Of a stretch of DNA of 64,000 nt, positions 37,406-44,908 are shown one piece after another (position 1 is the first letter of the stretch; every line of letters starts with the position of its first letter). The DNA comes from Arthrobacter gengyunqii (GTDB lineage: Bacteria > Actinomycetota > Actinomycetes > Actinomycetales > Micrococcaceae): assembly GCF_023022985.1 (NCBI RefSeq), contig NZ_CP095461.1, forward strand, positions 434,001 through 498,000, given 5' to 3'. The position numbers were made by a program, and so were the translations under genes. A model generated the notes under the pieces. That model saw nothing but the letters and a program-made list of their open reading frames with translations, was not told where the DNA came from and ran no database searches.

Positions 37406-38167
37406 TCAGGCCTGCCGGTCCTGGCTCAGTGACTGGGTGAGGAATTCGAGCGTGCGGGCCCACGCGTCGTCGGCGGCGTCCTTGTCGTAGGCAAACCGGT
37501 TGGTGTCATTGAAGAAGGCATGGCCGGTGCCGGGATAGACATCCGCGGTGAAGTCGATGCCGGCCTCGGTCATGGCGGCTCCCAAATCGGGGAGCGTTTC
37601 CACAAGGTCGGTGTCCTGATCGCCGTAAAACGCCAGGACCGGGCAATTGATGGCGGCCAGCTCGGCGACGGAATAATCGGCCCGGCCGTAGAAGGACACG
37701 CAGGCCTTCAGCCGCGGCTCCTGGACGGCAAGGGAGAGCGCGAAGGTTCCGCCCATGCAGAAGCCAACGACGCCGATTTGTCCGTTAACGCCGGGGGAGG
37801 ACTCCAGGTACTCGAAACAGGACTCAACGCGTGCCGAGGCCTGGGCTGAAAAGTCCGGACTGCGGAACGGTGACATCAGGGCCCGCAGCTTTGGCTGTGC
37901 CTCGTGGCGCTGTCTCGGATCAGGGTTGAAGAGCTGCTCTCCCAATTCCGTGGCGACGTCGTCTGTGATGCCGTTTTCGCCCAGCAGGTCCGGGGCCACC
38001 GCGAGATATCCCTGCGCGGCAAACCGATCCGCCACGCTGCGGATCTGGCCAACCAGTCCCCACGCTTCGTGAATGACAATCACGCCGCCCCGAACCGTGC
38101 CCTCCGGCCGGGAAACGTAGGAGTGAACTGCGGAGGAAGCTGTGCCCATTTCAATCATTTCGCCCAT
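37406..38167 (-). CDS. Dienelactone hydrolase family protein
   Basis: A 253-residue alpha/beta hydrolase. The nucleophile elbow GFCMGG (Cys ~140) uses Cys rather than Ser, as in dienelactone hydrolases; the acid is the Asp in FYGDQDTD (~188) and the base His is in GTGHAFFND (~220). The N-terminal strand VIVIHEAWGLVGQIRSVADR is also typical. These enzymes hydrolyse dienelactone in chlorocatechol pathways or act as general esterases; no aromatic degradation genes are next to it, so a general esterase is more likely. ATG 38167 has no strong ribosome site; a second ATG lies three codons in. Confidence 0.87.
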   Translation of the reverse strand: MGEMIEMGTASSAVHSYVSRPEGTVRGGVIVIHEAWGLVGQIRSVADRFAAQGYLAVAPDLLGENGITDDVATELGEQLFNPDPRQRHEAQPKLRALMSPFRSPDFSAQASARVESCFEYLESSPGVNGQIGVVGFCMGGTFALSLAVQEPRLKACVSFYGRADYSVAELAAINCPVLAFYGDQDTDLVETLPDLGAAMTEAGIDFTADVYPGTGHAFFNDTNRFAYDKDAADDAWARTLEFLTQSLSQDRQA

Positions 38168-38266
38168 GCCGACACCCTGCCACAGCCAAGGCGTGCGGGG
38201 CTAGGGATGATGAGGCGGACGGAACGGGCTGTCCCTGGACTGCTAGCCCGGGGTAGCTTACCCGGC

Positions 38267-38842
38267 ATGTACACAGTTCGTGAGGCAGGGTCCGACGACG
38301 TACCGCAGCTGGCCTGGCTCCGGCAGCGCTGGATTGCTGAGCAGGAAACTGGACATCAAGCCGAACAGGACCGAGGACCCGGGGTGGAACCAGCCGACGC
38401 CGGACAACCCTCCGCTTCCGTGTTCGAGGCTGATTTCCGCAGGTGGATGGAACGGAATCCGCGGACGTTCTTCGTGGCCGGGCACGGCCGGGAACTGGTG
38501 GGCATGGTGAATCTTCTGGTTTTCGAGCGGATGCCCAAGCCGGGCCAGGGGACTTCCTGTTGGGTGTACCTCGGCAACGCATATGTGCTGCCTGACCACC
38601 GCAGCACCGGAATCGGCACCGCGCTCATGAAGGCAGCCCTGGAATTTGCCCAAGACATCGGTGCCGTCCGCATGGTGCTTGCTCCCTCGCCGAAATCCGC
38701 CGAGTTCTATGCCCGGCTGGGTTTTGGACCCGCCCGGGAGTTGGCTGTCCACCGGTTCACCGAGAGGCACGGCGAATCAGGACCGGGAACGCGGAACCGG
38801 AGAGACTCCCTTGACGCTGATCGTCCCCTCGGGAAGGGTTAA
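38267..38842 (+). CDS. GNAT-family N-acetyltransferase
   Basis: A 191-residue acetyltransferase from ATG 38267 (MYTVREAGSDDVPQLAWLR). The acetyl-CoA binding motif A is YVLPDHRSTGIGTALMKAALE (~106-126, with the R/Q-x-x-G-x-G/A pyrophosphate loop), followed by motif B AEFYARLGF (~145). The last 25 residues are a charged tail. Substrate unknown. The next gene starts 38 bases downstream on the same strand. Confidence 0.85.
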   Translation: MYTVREAGSDDVPQLAWLRQRWIAEQETGHQAEQDRGPGVEPADAGQPSASVFEADFRRWMERNPRTFFVAGHGRELVGMVNLLVFERMPKPGQGTSCWVYLGNAYVLPDHRSTGIGTALMKAALEFAQDIGAVRMVLAPSPKSAEFYARLGFGPARELAVHRFTERHGESGPGTRNRRDSLDADRPLGKG

Positions 38843-38880
38843 CCGCACGTTGGCACTACACCGCATCCTCAGGAGCCGCC

Positions 38881-39840
38881 ATGCTGCGCATCCTCTCCAT
38901 CGACGGCGGCGGGGTCCGCGGGATCATTCCGGTCATTTGGCTCACCCATTTGGAAAAGCGCTCCGGGCAGAGGACCGCAGACCTTTTCGACCTCATTGTC
39001 GGAACTTCAGTGGGCGGCATGATCGCCCTGGCACTAACCTGCCCCCGCGGCGGCGGCGCGCCGTACAGTGCAGCCGACCTCCGGCATCTGGATCTGACCA
39101 GCGTAAAGAGCATCTTCCCCCGCAAGCACGGGTCAGCCCGTCCCACAGCCGCACCCGGGACAGCGGCCTATTCCGCCGCACCGCTGCAGGAGTTTCTGCA
39201 TCAGGTCATGGGTCACACCAAACTCTCCGAGGCGTACCGGCCCGTGGGAGTGGTGACGTGCGACCTGGTCCATACCCAGGCCCTGCACTTCGCGGGCGGA
39301 GGCCTGGACCAATCGCAGCTGGGCGATGCCGACATGGCGGTTGCTGCCCGGGCGACGTCGTCGCTGCCGCGGTTTTTCCCACCCGTCACCTATACGGACC
39401 CCGGTGGGCAGGCGCGCGAGCTGGTGGACGGCGGGCTGGCCGCTGATGATCCGGCGCTGGTGGCCTACACCCTGGGCCGCTCCCTGGCTGGGGCCGACGA
39501 CGGCGTGCTGTTGGTTTCGTTGGGCACCGGAACCAGCCAAACCTCCTCCGGCCTGCTGCTGAGCTCGGAACAAACCAGCAGCACCGCAGACGTGCAGGGG
39601 ATGAAACGGGACTTTTCCATGGTCTACGAAGGGCCGGGACAGCTGGTCCGGGAGAGCCTGCGCCAGCTTCTGGGCGAGGACTACGTCCGGATCCAGAGCC
39701 GGTTGCTTCCCGGTACCCATCACGATTCCGACGACGCGAGCCCCAAAAACATCCTGGGACTGCTGGCTACCGCCGAGAAGATGGTTCTGGAGACTTCCTC
39801 CGAGCTGGACCGCCTGTCCAACCAGTTGCAGGGCAGGTAG
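38881..39840 (+). CDS. Patatin-like phospholipase
   Basis: A 319-residue lipid acyl hydrolase. The oxyanion-hole motif DGGGVRGIIP (~8-17), the nucleophile elbow GTSVGG (Ser ~42) and the catalytic Asp in LVDGGLAADDPA (~182) form the Ser-Asp dyad of the family. It lacks a signal peptide, so a cytoplasmic lipase acting on membrane lipids is expected. It is not accompanied by a cyclic-nucleotide synthase or other defence genes. It follows the GNAT gene closely and may share its transcript. Confidence 0.9.
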   Translation: MLRILSIDGGGVRGIIPVIWLTHLEKRSGQRTADLFDLIVGTSVGGMIALALTCPRGGGAPYSAADLRHLDLTSVKSIFPRKHGSARPTAAPGTAAYSAAPLQEFLHQVMGHTKLSEAYRPVGVVTCDLVHTQALHFAGGGLDQSQLGDADMAVAARATSSLPRFFPPVTYTDPGGQARELVDGGLAADDPALVAYTLGRSLAGADDGVLLVSLGTGTSQTSSGLLLSSEQTSSTADVQGMKRDFSMVYEGPGQLVRESLRQLLGEDYVRIQSRLLPGTHHDSDDASPKNILGLLATAEKMVLETSSELDRLSNQLQGR

Positions 39841-39972
39841 CCCCGAGCGGTCCCCCGTTCCCGCGGAACCTGCTGCCTGAGAGCTGTCACAAATCCCGCT
39901 CGACCGGTGTCCCATGTCCAAGCCGGCAATGAGTCGGTGGGTCAGGTGAAGGATCAGGGACAGGAGAAGGAC

Positions 39973-41127
39973 ATGGGAACCACAGCAGTTGTCCTGGGCG
40001 GCGGATACGCGGGAGTCATGGCGGCCAATCGGCTGGCCGCCGCAGCACGGCCCGGACTCGACGTCGTGCTGGTAAGCCCGGGAGAGCGCTTCGTGGAGCG
40101 GATCCGGCTGCATGAGTATGCCGCCGGAATCCGCAGTGATGCCACCGCCTCCTTTGAATCCGTGCTGCATCCGGCGATCCGACGGGTGTGGGACACGGCG
40201 CTGCGCATCGATGCTGCCGGCCGGAGTGTGCTGCTGGCCGGCGGCCGGCTGCTGAACTACGACTATTTGGTCTACGCAGTGGGATCAGGTGCGCCGCAGG
40301 TTCCGGACGGTGCGCTCACCGTCCAACAGCTGGAGGGGGCCGAAGATACCCGCACGGCACTCGAGGCGCTGGCCCCGGGCGGCCGGGTTGCGGTGGTTGG
40401 CGCCGGGTTGACCGCCGTCGAATCGGCGGTGGAAATTGCCGCCCACCGGGGTGACCTGCACGTCAGCCTGCACACGGAGGGTGTTCCCCTCCCGCAGGTG
40501 ACAGCGGCCGCCCGCCGCGGTCTGGAACGGAGCCTTCGCCGCACATCAGTGGAGCTGCAGTCCGGCGTGCGGGTATCCGGGTCCGGTGATCCGCATCTGC
40601 GCCTGAAGGCCGACGTGGTGCTCTGGTGCACGGGTTTTGGCATTCCGGATCTCGCCTTGGACAGTGGCCTGCCCGTTGACGGGGAGGGCCGGCTGCTGCT
40701 GGAACCGACCCTGCGAGTGCCGGGTGAGGGCCGCATTTACGGGGCCGGTGACGCTGCCGTGATTGCCGGCCCGGAGTACGCCTACCTGCGGATGAGCTGC
40801 GCGGCGGCGATGCCCATGGGTGCTGACGCGGCGGGAAACATCCTGCGCGGAATGGATGGAGCACCCGGCATCCGGCATGACAGCGGATTCGGCGGCCAGT
40901 GCGTTAGTCTGGGCCGCAGCGACGGGCTGGTCCAGTTTGTTCGGGCGGATGACACCCCGATCCGCGTCCACCTGCACGGCAGGTTGGCGGCGGTCCAGAA
41001 GGAGATTATCTGCCGGATGACGCTGCGCTGGATCCGCAGCGAAATCAAACGGAGCGGAGCGTACACATGGCCCAAAGGCCCGCGGAAAACGACGGCGGAG
41101 CAGACTCAGGCGCCGGCCGGACGGTGA
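39973..41127 (+). CDS. FAD-dependent NAD(P)H oxidoreductase (NDH-2-like)
   Basis: A 384-residue flavoprotein of the pyridine nucleotide-disulfide oxidoreductase fold. FAD-binding VVLGGGYAGVMAANRL at the N-terminus (~7-22), NAD(P)H-binding VAVVGAGLTAVESAVEIA (~141) and the second FAD motif GRIYGAGDAAVI (~254) are in order. It resembles type II NADH dehydrogenases and the oxidoreductases that partner ECF41 sigma factors. AGGAGAAGG precedes ATG 39973. Its 3' end overlaps the sigma-factor gene, which strongly suggests co-expression and a functional pair. Confidence 0.85.
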   Translation: MGTTAVVLGGGYAGVMAANRLAAAARPGLDVVLVSPGERFVERIRLHEYAAGIRSDATASFESVLHPAIRRVWDTALRIDAAGRSVLLAGGRLLNYDYLVYAVGSGAPQVPDGALTVQQLEGAEDTRTALEALAPGGRVAVVGAGLTAVESAVEIAAHRGDLHVSLHTEGVPLPQVTAAARRGLERSLRRTSVELQSGVRVSGSGDPHLRLKADVVLWCTGFGIPDLALDSGLPVDGEGRLLLEPTLRVPGEGRIYGAGDAAVIAGPEYAYLRMSCAAAMPMGADAAGNILRGMDGAPGIRHDSGFGGQCVSLGRSDGLVQFVRADDTPIRVHLHGRLAAVQKEIICRMTLRWIRSEIKRSGAYTWPKGPRKTTAEQTQAPAGR

Positions 41128-42014
41128 ACCGCGACGACGATTTCCTCGCCCACCGCGGGATGGTGTTCACCATCGCCTATGACATCCTGGGGGCCGTCAC
41201 TGATGCCGAGGACGTTGTCCAGGAAACCTATCTCCGGTGGCGGACGGTCGGGGAGCCGGTGCGCAACCCCCGGGCCTACCTGGCACGGATCGCCACCCGG
41301 CAGGCACTGAACGCCGTCCGCTCCGCAGCTCGGCGGCGTGAGGATTATCCGGGGGAGTGGCTCCCGGAGCCGCTCCGCACCGGCGCCGGCTCAACAGGCC
41401 CCGCCAACGCCACCCCGGAAACCGCAGCCCTGACCGCTGCCGAAGTCTCCACCGCCATGCTGGTGGTCCTGCAGACACTGAGCGGACCGGAACGCGCGGC
41501 GTTCATCCTGCATGACGTGTTCGGGTTTGGTTATCCGGAAATCGCAGAGGCGTTGGAAGCCGAACAGCCTGCTGTCCGGCAACTGGTGCACCGGGCGCGG
41601 GAGCGGGTGGAGACGGGAAGGCCGCGGACCCGGCCTGACCCCGCCGAACACCGGGCCGCCGTCGGACGCTTCCTGGAAGCCACCCTGACCGGCTCGCTGC
41701 AGGCGCTGCTGGATGTGCTGTCCCCGGAGGTGGTGCTGCGTTCCGACGGGGGAGGCAAAGCCAGCGCCGCACTGAATCCGGTGGTCGGACCGGAGAAGGT
41801 TGCCCGCCTGATGCTCGGGCTGGCCTCGAAGTATGCGGCCGGTGCCCTGCCGGAGTTTGTGGAACTGAACGGATTGCCCGCCGTCGCCTTCCGGGAGGAC
41901 GGAAACGTCACCACCGTGTTCCAGTTAAGTCTGGTGAACGGACGCGTCCAGGGGGTTTACGCCATGCGAAACCCGGACAAGCTCGTTCACCTGCAGAGCC
42001 CGGCTGTAGGCTGA
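41067..42014 (+). CDS. ECF41-type RNA polymerase sigma factor (SigJ-like)
   Basis: A 315-residue sigma factor. Sigma-2 ([30 protein letters not shown], 29-58 in total) and sigma-4 ([24 protein letters not shown]) are followed by the fused SnoaL-like C-terminal domain characteristic of ECF41. The linker WLPEPL, the motif [13 protein letters not shown] and the terminal NPDKL match the signature elements by which that domain controls sigma activity without an anti-sigma factor. ATG 41067 overlaps the oxidoreductase by 61 bases; GTG 41124, which makes a 4-base overlap (GTGA), is an equally good start. ECF41 genes usually sit beside their target carboxymuconolactone decarboxylase, oxidoreductase or epimerase gene. 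Confidence 0.9.
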   Translation: MAQRPAENDGGADSGAGRTVNRDDDFLAHRGMVFTIAYDILGAVTDAEDVVQETYLRWRTVGEPVRNPRAYLARIATRQALNAVRSAARRREDYPGEWLPEPLRTGAGSTGPANATPETAALTAAEVSTAMLVVLQTLSGPERAAFILHDVFGFGYPEIAEALEAEQPAVRQLVHRARERVETGRPRTRPDPAEHRAAVGRFLEATLTGSLQALLDVLSPEVVLRSDGGGKASAALNPVVGPEKVARLMLGLASKYAAGALPEFVELNGLPAVAFREDGNVTTVFQLSLVNGRVQGVYAMRNPDKLVHLQSPAVG

Positions 42015-42019
42015 ATCGG

Positions 42020-43099
42020 GTGACTATTTCCCCGACCCCGAGCCGCCGCTGGTCCGAAGACGCCATCCGGCGCATCGAAGCCGACAGCAACCGTTCGGCG
42101 GACACCCACCTGTTTGAGATCCCTGTTCCGGCGGGCTGGTCAGTGAAGGTGTATCTCAAGGACGAGTCCACCCACCGCACCGGAAGCCTCAAGCACCGGC
42201 TTGCGAGGTCACTGTTCCTCTTTGGCCTGGTCAACGGCTGGATTACCCGCGGCATGACCATTGTGGAGGCCTCCAGCGGCTCCACCGCTGTTTCCGAGGC
42301 CTATTTTGCGCAGCTGCTGGACCTGCCGTTTGTGGCCGTCATGCCGCGCAGCACCAGCGCGGAGAAGATCGCGCTGATTGAGCAGTACAACGGCAGCTGC
42401 CACTTCGTGGACGATCCGTCGCAGGTATACGCTGCGGCCGAAGAGATCGCCCGCAGCACCGGCGGCCACTACATGGACCAGTTCACCTACGCGGAACGCG
42501 CCACGGACTGGCGCGGCAACAACAACATCGCCGAATCCATCTACGGACAGCTGAAGCTCGAGGATTTCCCGGTGCCCGAGTGGATTGTGGTGGGCGCGGG
42601 AACCGGCGGCACCAGCGCAACGATCGGACGCTACATCCGGTACCACCGCCATGCCACCCAACTGGCCGTGGTGGACCCGGAGGACTCGGCGTTCTTCCCG
42701 GCCTGGCGTAATCCGGGGGCTCCCGCCGTCGGCGGTCCATCCCGGATCGAAGGCATCGGCAGGCCGCGGCTGGAACCCAGCTTCGTGCCTGCTGTCATTG
42801 ACCACATGATCCAGGTCCCTGACGCCGCATCAGTTGCCGCGGCGCGGCACCTGCGGGAGGCGGCAGGCCTCCACGCCGGGCCTTCCACCGGAACCAACCT
42901 CTGGGGAGTGTGGCAGCTGGGGGCGCAGATGGAGGCCGAAGGCCGCGCCGGCAGCATCGTTTCGCTGATGTGTGATTCCGGGGACCGGTACGCTGCCTCG
43001 TACGGCGACGACGCCTGGCTGGCTTCCCGCGGCCTCGACCCGGCGCCCGCTGCGGCTTTGCTGACGGAACTGTTTGAGACCGGCCGCTGGCCGGAATAA
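42020..43099 (+). CDS. Cds1-like PLP-dependent cysteine desulfhydrase
   Basis: A 359-residue fold-type II PLP enzyme of the cysteine synthase family. PLP Lys is in [11 protein letters not shown] (~54), the substrate loop is SSGSTAVS (~88) and the phosphate-binding loop is [10 protein letters not shown] (~195). The closest match I recognise is the actinobacterial L-cysteine desulfhydrase Cds1, which releases sulfide from cysteine. GTG 42020 lies 5 bases after the sigma-factor stop, so it is probably the third gene of the FAD oxidoreductase-ECF41 unit. Cysteine synthase activity is the alternative. Confidence 0.82.
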   Translation: MTISPTPSRRWSEDAIRRIEADSNRSADTHLFEIPVPAGWSVKVYLKDESTHRTGSLKHRLARSLFLFGLVNGWITRGMTIVEASSGSTAVSEAYFAQLLDLPFVAVMPRSTSAEKIALIEQYNGSCHFVDDPSQVYAAAEEIARSTGGHYMDQFTYAERATDWRGNNNIAESIYGQLKLEDFPVPEWIVVGAGTGGTSATIGRYIRYHRHATQLAVVDPEDSAFFPAWRNPGAPAVGGPSRIEGIGRPRLEPSFVPAVIDHMIQVPDAASVAAARHLREAAGLHAGPSTGTNLWGVWQLGAQMEAEGRAGSIVSLMCDSGDRYAASYGDDAWLASRGLDPAPAAALLTELFETGRWPE

Positions 43100-43129
43100 C
43101 GGTCGGACACGAAGTGCATTCCGGCCCAA

Positions 43130-43579
43130 TCAGCCGGCCATGTCCTTTTCAGCGGTGCTGATCAGCTTTTCCTCGTCATCCCGGACATCCACGGGGCGTT
43201 TTCCCTGCAGCGACCGGTTAGGGGAATAGAACCACAGCGCCACCTGCTCGTCGGTCCATCCCGCCCACCGCCCGCGCCGAACGACATCCTTGACCGTGGG
43301 AATGGTCCGGCCGCCGGGTTCGTCAAACTGGAAACCCGGATACAGGAAGGTGTTGCCGCGGTGCACGGCCAGCACCCGTGCCTTGCCGGTCAACCGGCCT
43401 GCCCGGAGGTTGGGTCCGTAACCGAACCCCAGGCGCTGAGCGGCTTCGGTGATGGTGTAGAGGCCATGCTCCCGTTCCATCGCGCGCCACAGGGCGTCGG
43501 CATTCTTGCCGGACGGGATGGAACGGATGGCGCCGGTCGGATGGGAACTGTGCCGCTGGTGGGTGTCGCGGTCGCTCAT
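43130..43579 (-). CDS. Orphan Xre/MbcA/ParS-like antitoxin domain protein
   Basis: A 149-residue protein. The middle contains a helix-turn-helix-like segment (YTITEAAQRLGFG, ~41-53) and FLYPGFQFDE (~78). The C-terminal part, GWTDEQVALWFYSPNRSLQG followed by KRPVDV, resembles the Xre/MbcA/ParS toxin-binding domain, whose usual pattern is W..eLA.WL.tPnp.L.G..P.d. The partner toxin of such antitoxins is a RES-domain NADase, but no RES gene lies on either side. It may be a solitary regulator. Confidence 0.6.
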   Translation of the reverse strand: MSDRDTHQRHSSHPTGAIRSIPSGKNADALWRAMEREHGLYTITEAAQRLGFGYGPNLRAGRLTGKARVLAVHRGNTFLYPGFQFDEPGGRTIPTVKDVVRRGRWAGWTDEQVALWFYSPNRSLQGKRPVDVRDDEEKLISTAEKDMAG

Positions 43580-43716
43580 AAGTCAACCGTACAACCGCCG
43601 CGGGCGTTGAGGCAGTGCGGGCGGCTCCTGCAGCCCCGGCAGAGGCGATCCTCTCCCGGGCGGCCGGCAGAACGGCCAAATAGGTTCTGTCCGCCTTCGG
43701 CTGGGATCATGGAAGC

Positions 43717-44136
43717 ATGCGATCACTCAGCCATCAGGAAGCCACCCGACTTGCCGAGCAAACAGCGGCCGTGGCTGAGGCCCACATCCCCTACGGATCC
43801 GGACTGGGTGCGCCGGCATCATTCACCCTGGCTTGGCTGATGGCGGGAGCGGGCGTTGAAGACATCCGTGTGGCCAGCGGAAGCTCGGGCATGGGGGACC
43901 ATTTCTGGATCGAAACGGCGGAATGGCGGATCGATCCGACGATGCGCCAGTTTGCCCGTCTGTTGCACCGTTCGCTTGTGGAGCCGGTGACGGAGCCCGG
44001 CAGCTTCGAGGCCTTGAAGTACCACAGCGTGCCGGCTTCCCGCGAGGAAGCGGTACGCGAAGTGTCCTACGGTTTCCGGAACGCCGTTGAAACGGAGGCC
44101 TTCGTCAATGAGATGACGGCCGCTGTCAGCCTCTAA
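43717..44136 (+). CDS. Hypothetical protein, possibly degenerate transglutaminase/papain-like fold
   Basis: A 139-residue protein of unknown function. Residues ~65-85 (MGDHFWIETAEWRIDPTMRQF) resemble the His-strand-Asp part of papain-like/transglutaminase domains, where the pattern is GDHxWxE...xxIDPTxxQF. The preceding helix GSGLGAPASFTLAWLMAGAG corresponds to where the catalytic Cys would sit, but no Cys is present in the protein. It may therefore be a non-catalytic relative. The start ATG has a modest GGAAG site. Located between two minus-strand genes. Confidence 0.5.
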   Translation: MRSLSHQEATRLAEQTAAVAEAHIPYGSGLGAPASFTLAWLMAGAGVEDIRVASGSSGMGDHFWIETAEWRIDPTMRQFARLLHRSLVEPVTEPGSFEALKYHSVPASREEAVREVSYGFRNAVETEAFVNEMTAAVSL

Positions 44137-44148
44137 TCTCTTGAGGTC

Positions 44149-44724
44149 CTAACGCCCTGAGCCGGGCTGCTGCGGGACGCCGTAGCGAAGGAACACCACC
44201 CCGTTGCCGAACCGGCGCTCGTCGAGCAGTTCAAGGTCCAGCCGCAGCCCGTCCGGCAGGAAAGGCTTCCCGCCTCCGACGACGACGGGGGAGAGCAGCT
44301 GGTGCAGGTCGTCCACCAGTCCTGCGCGAAGCGCCTGGGCAGCCAGCATCGCGCCTCCCACGGACAAAGGCCGGACGGAGCCCTCTTTGAGCCGGCGTAC
44401 GGCGTCGGAATCGAAGCTCCGTTCCAACCTGGTGTTGGTCGTATCCACGCCCGGCAGGGACCGGGAAAAGACAATCTTGTCTGTTGCCTTCCAGATGCCG
44501 GCATAGTCGCGGATTACCTCCGGTTCATCCGCCAGGGCCATGGTGTCCCACACCGCCATCACCTCGTACAGCGCCCGCCCGTAGAGGGCTGTGCCGATGC
44601 TCCGCTCCAGGTCGTTGACGAAGGCGTGGACTTCTTCATCCGGCGCGCTCCAGTCGAACTGCCCGTCCTCGTCAGCGACGTAACCGTCCAGCGAAGTGAT
44701 GCCCGAATACACCAAACGTCCCAT
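44149..44724 (-). CDS. RibD C-terminal/dihydrofolate reductase-family protein
   Basis: A 191-residue protein starting MGRLVYSGITSLDGYVAD, the characteristic N-terminus of the RibD_C/DHFR-like family. Further family features are ALYGRALYEVMAVW (~53) and LSVGGAMLAAQALRAGLVDDLHQLLSPVVVGGGKPFL (two parts, ~125-160), matching the NADPH-binding GG and the conserved D-E/L-L segments. These proteins are probably NADPH-dependent reductases of unknown substrate; not a true DHFR. AGGAGG lies 6 bases before ATG 44724, which rules out the upstream extension. Confidence 0.88.
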   Translation of the reverse strand: MGRLVYSGITSLDGYVADEDGQFDWSAPDEEVHAFVNDLERSIGTALYGRALYEVMAVWDTMALADEPEVIRDYAGIWKATDKIVFSRSLPGVDTTNTRLERSFDSDAVRRLKEGSVRPLSVGGAMLAAQALRAGLVDDLHQLLSPVVVGGGKPFLPDGLRLDLELLDERRFGNGVVFLRYGVPQQPGSGR

Positions 44725-44908
44725 GCTGTTCCTCCTGGGCTTTCGCCGGCGGGCGGGGATCCGGCGCCGGTGGCTTCCGCCTGCCGGTGCCGCCACGTTA
44801 GCATCCGGTAGCTGCCGCTGTCGGTAATCTCAGCAAAACTGCGCACGTTCTCCGCTTCGCGCCGGGCGGCCACTCGATCGAGCGGGGCAATGAAAGGGTA
44901 GGTGCCAC

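Noticed and set aside
38881..39840. Patatin-like protein as a CBASS-type defence effector
   Set aside because: No cyclic-nucleotide synthase, E1/E2/JAB or other defence gene is adjacent; neighbours are metabolic.
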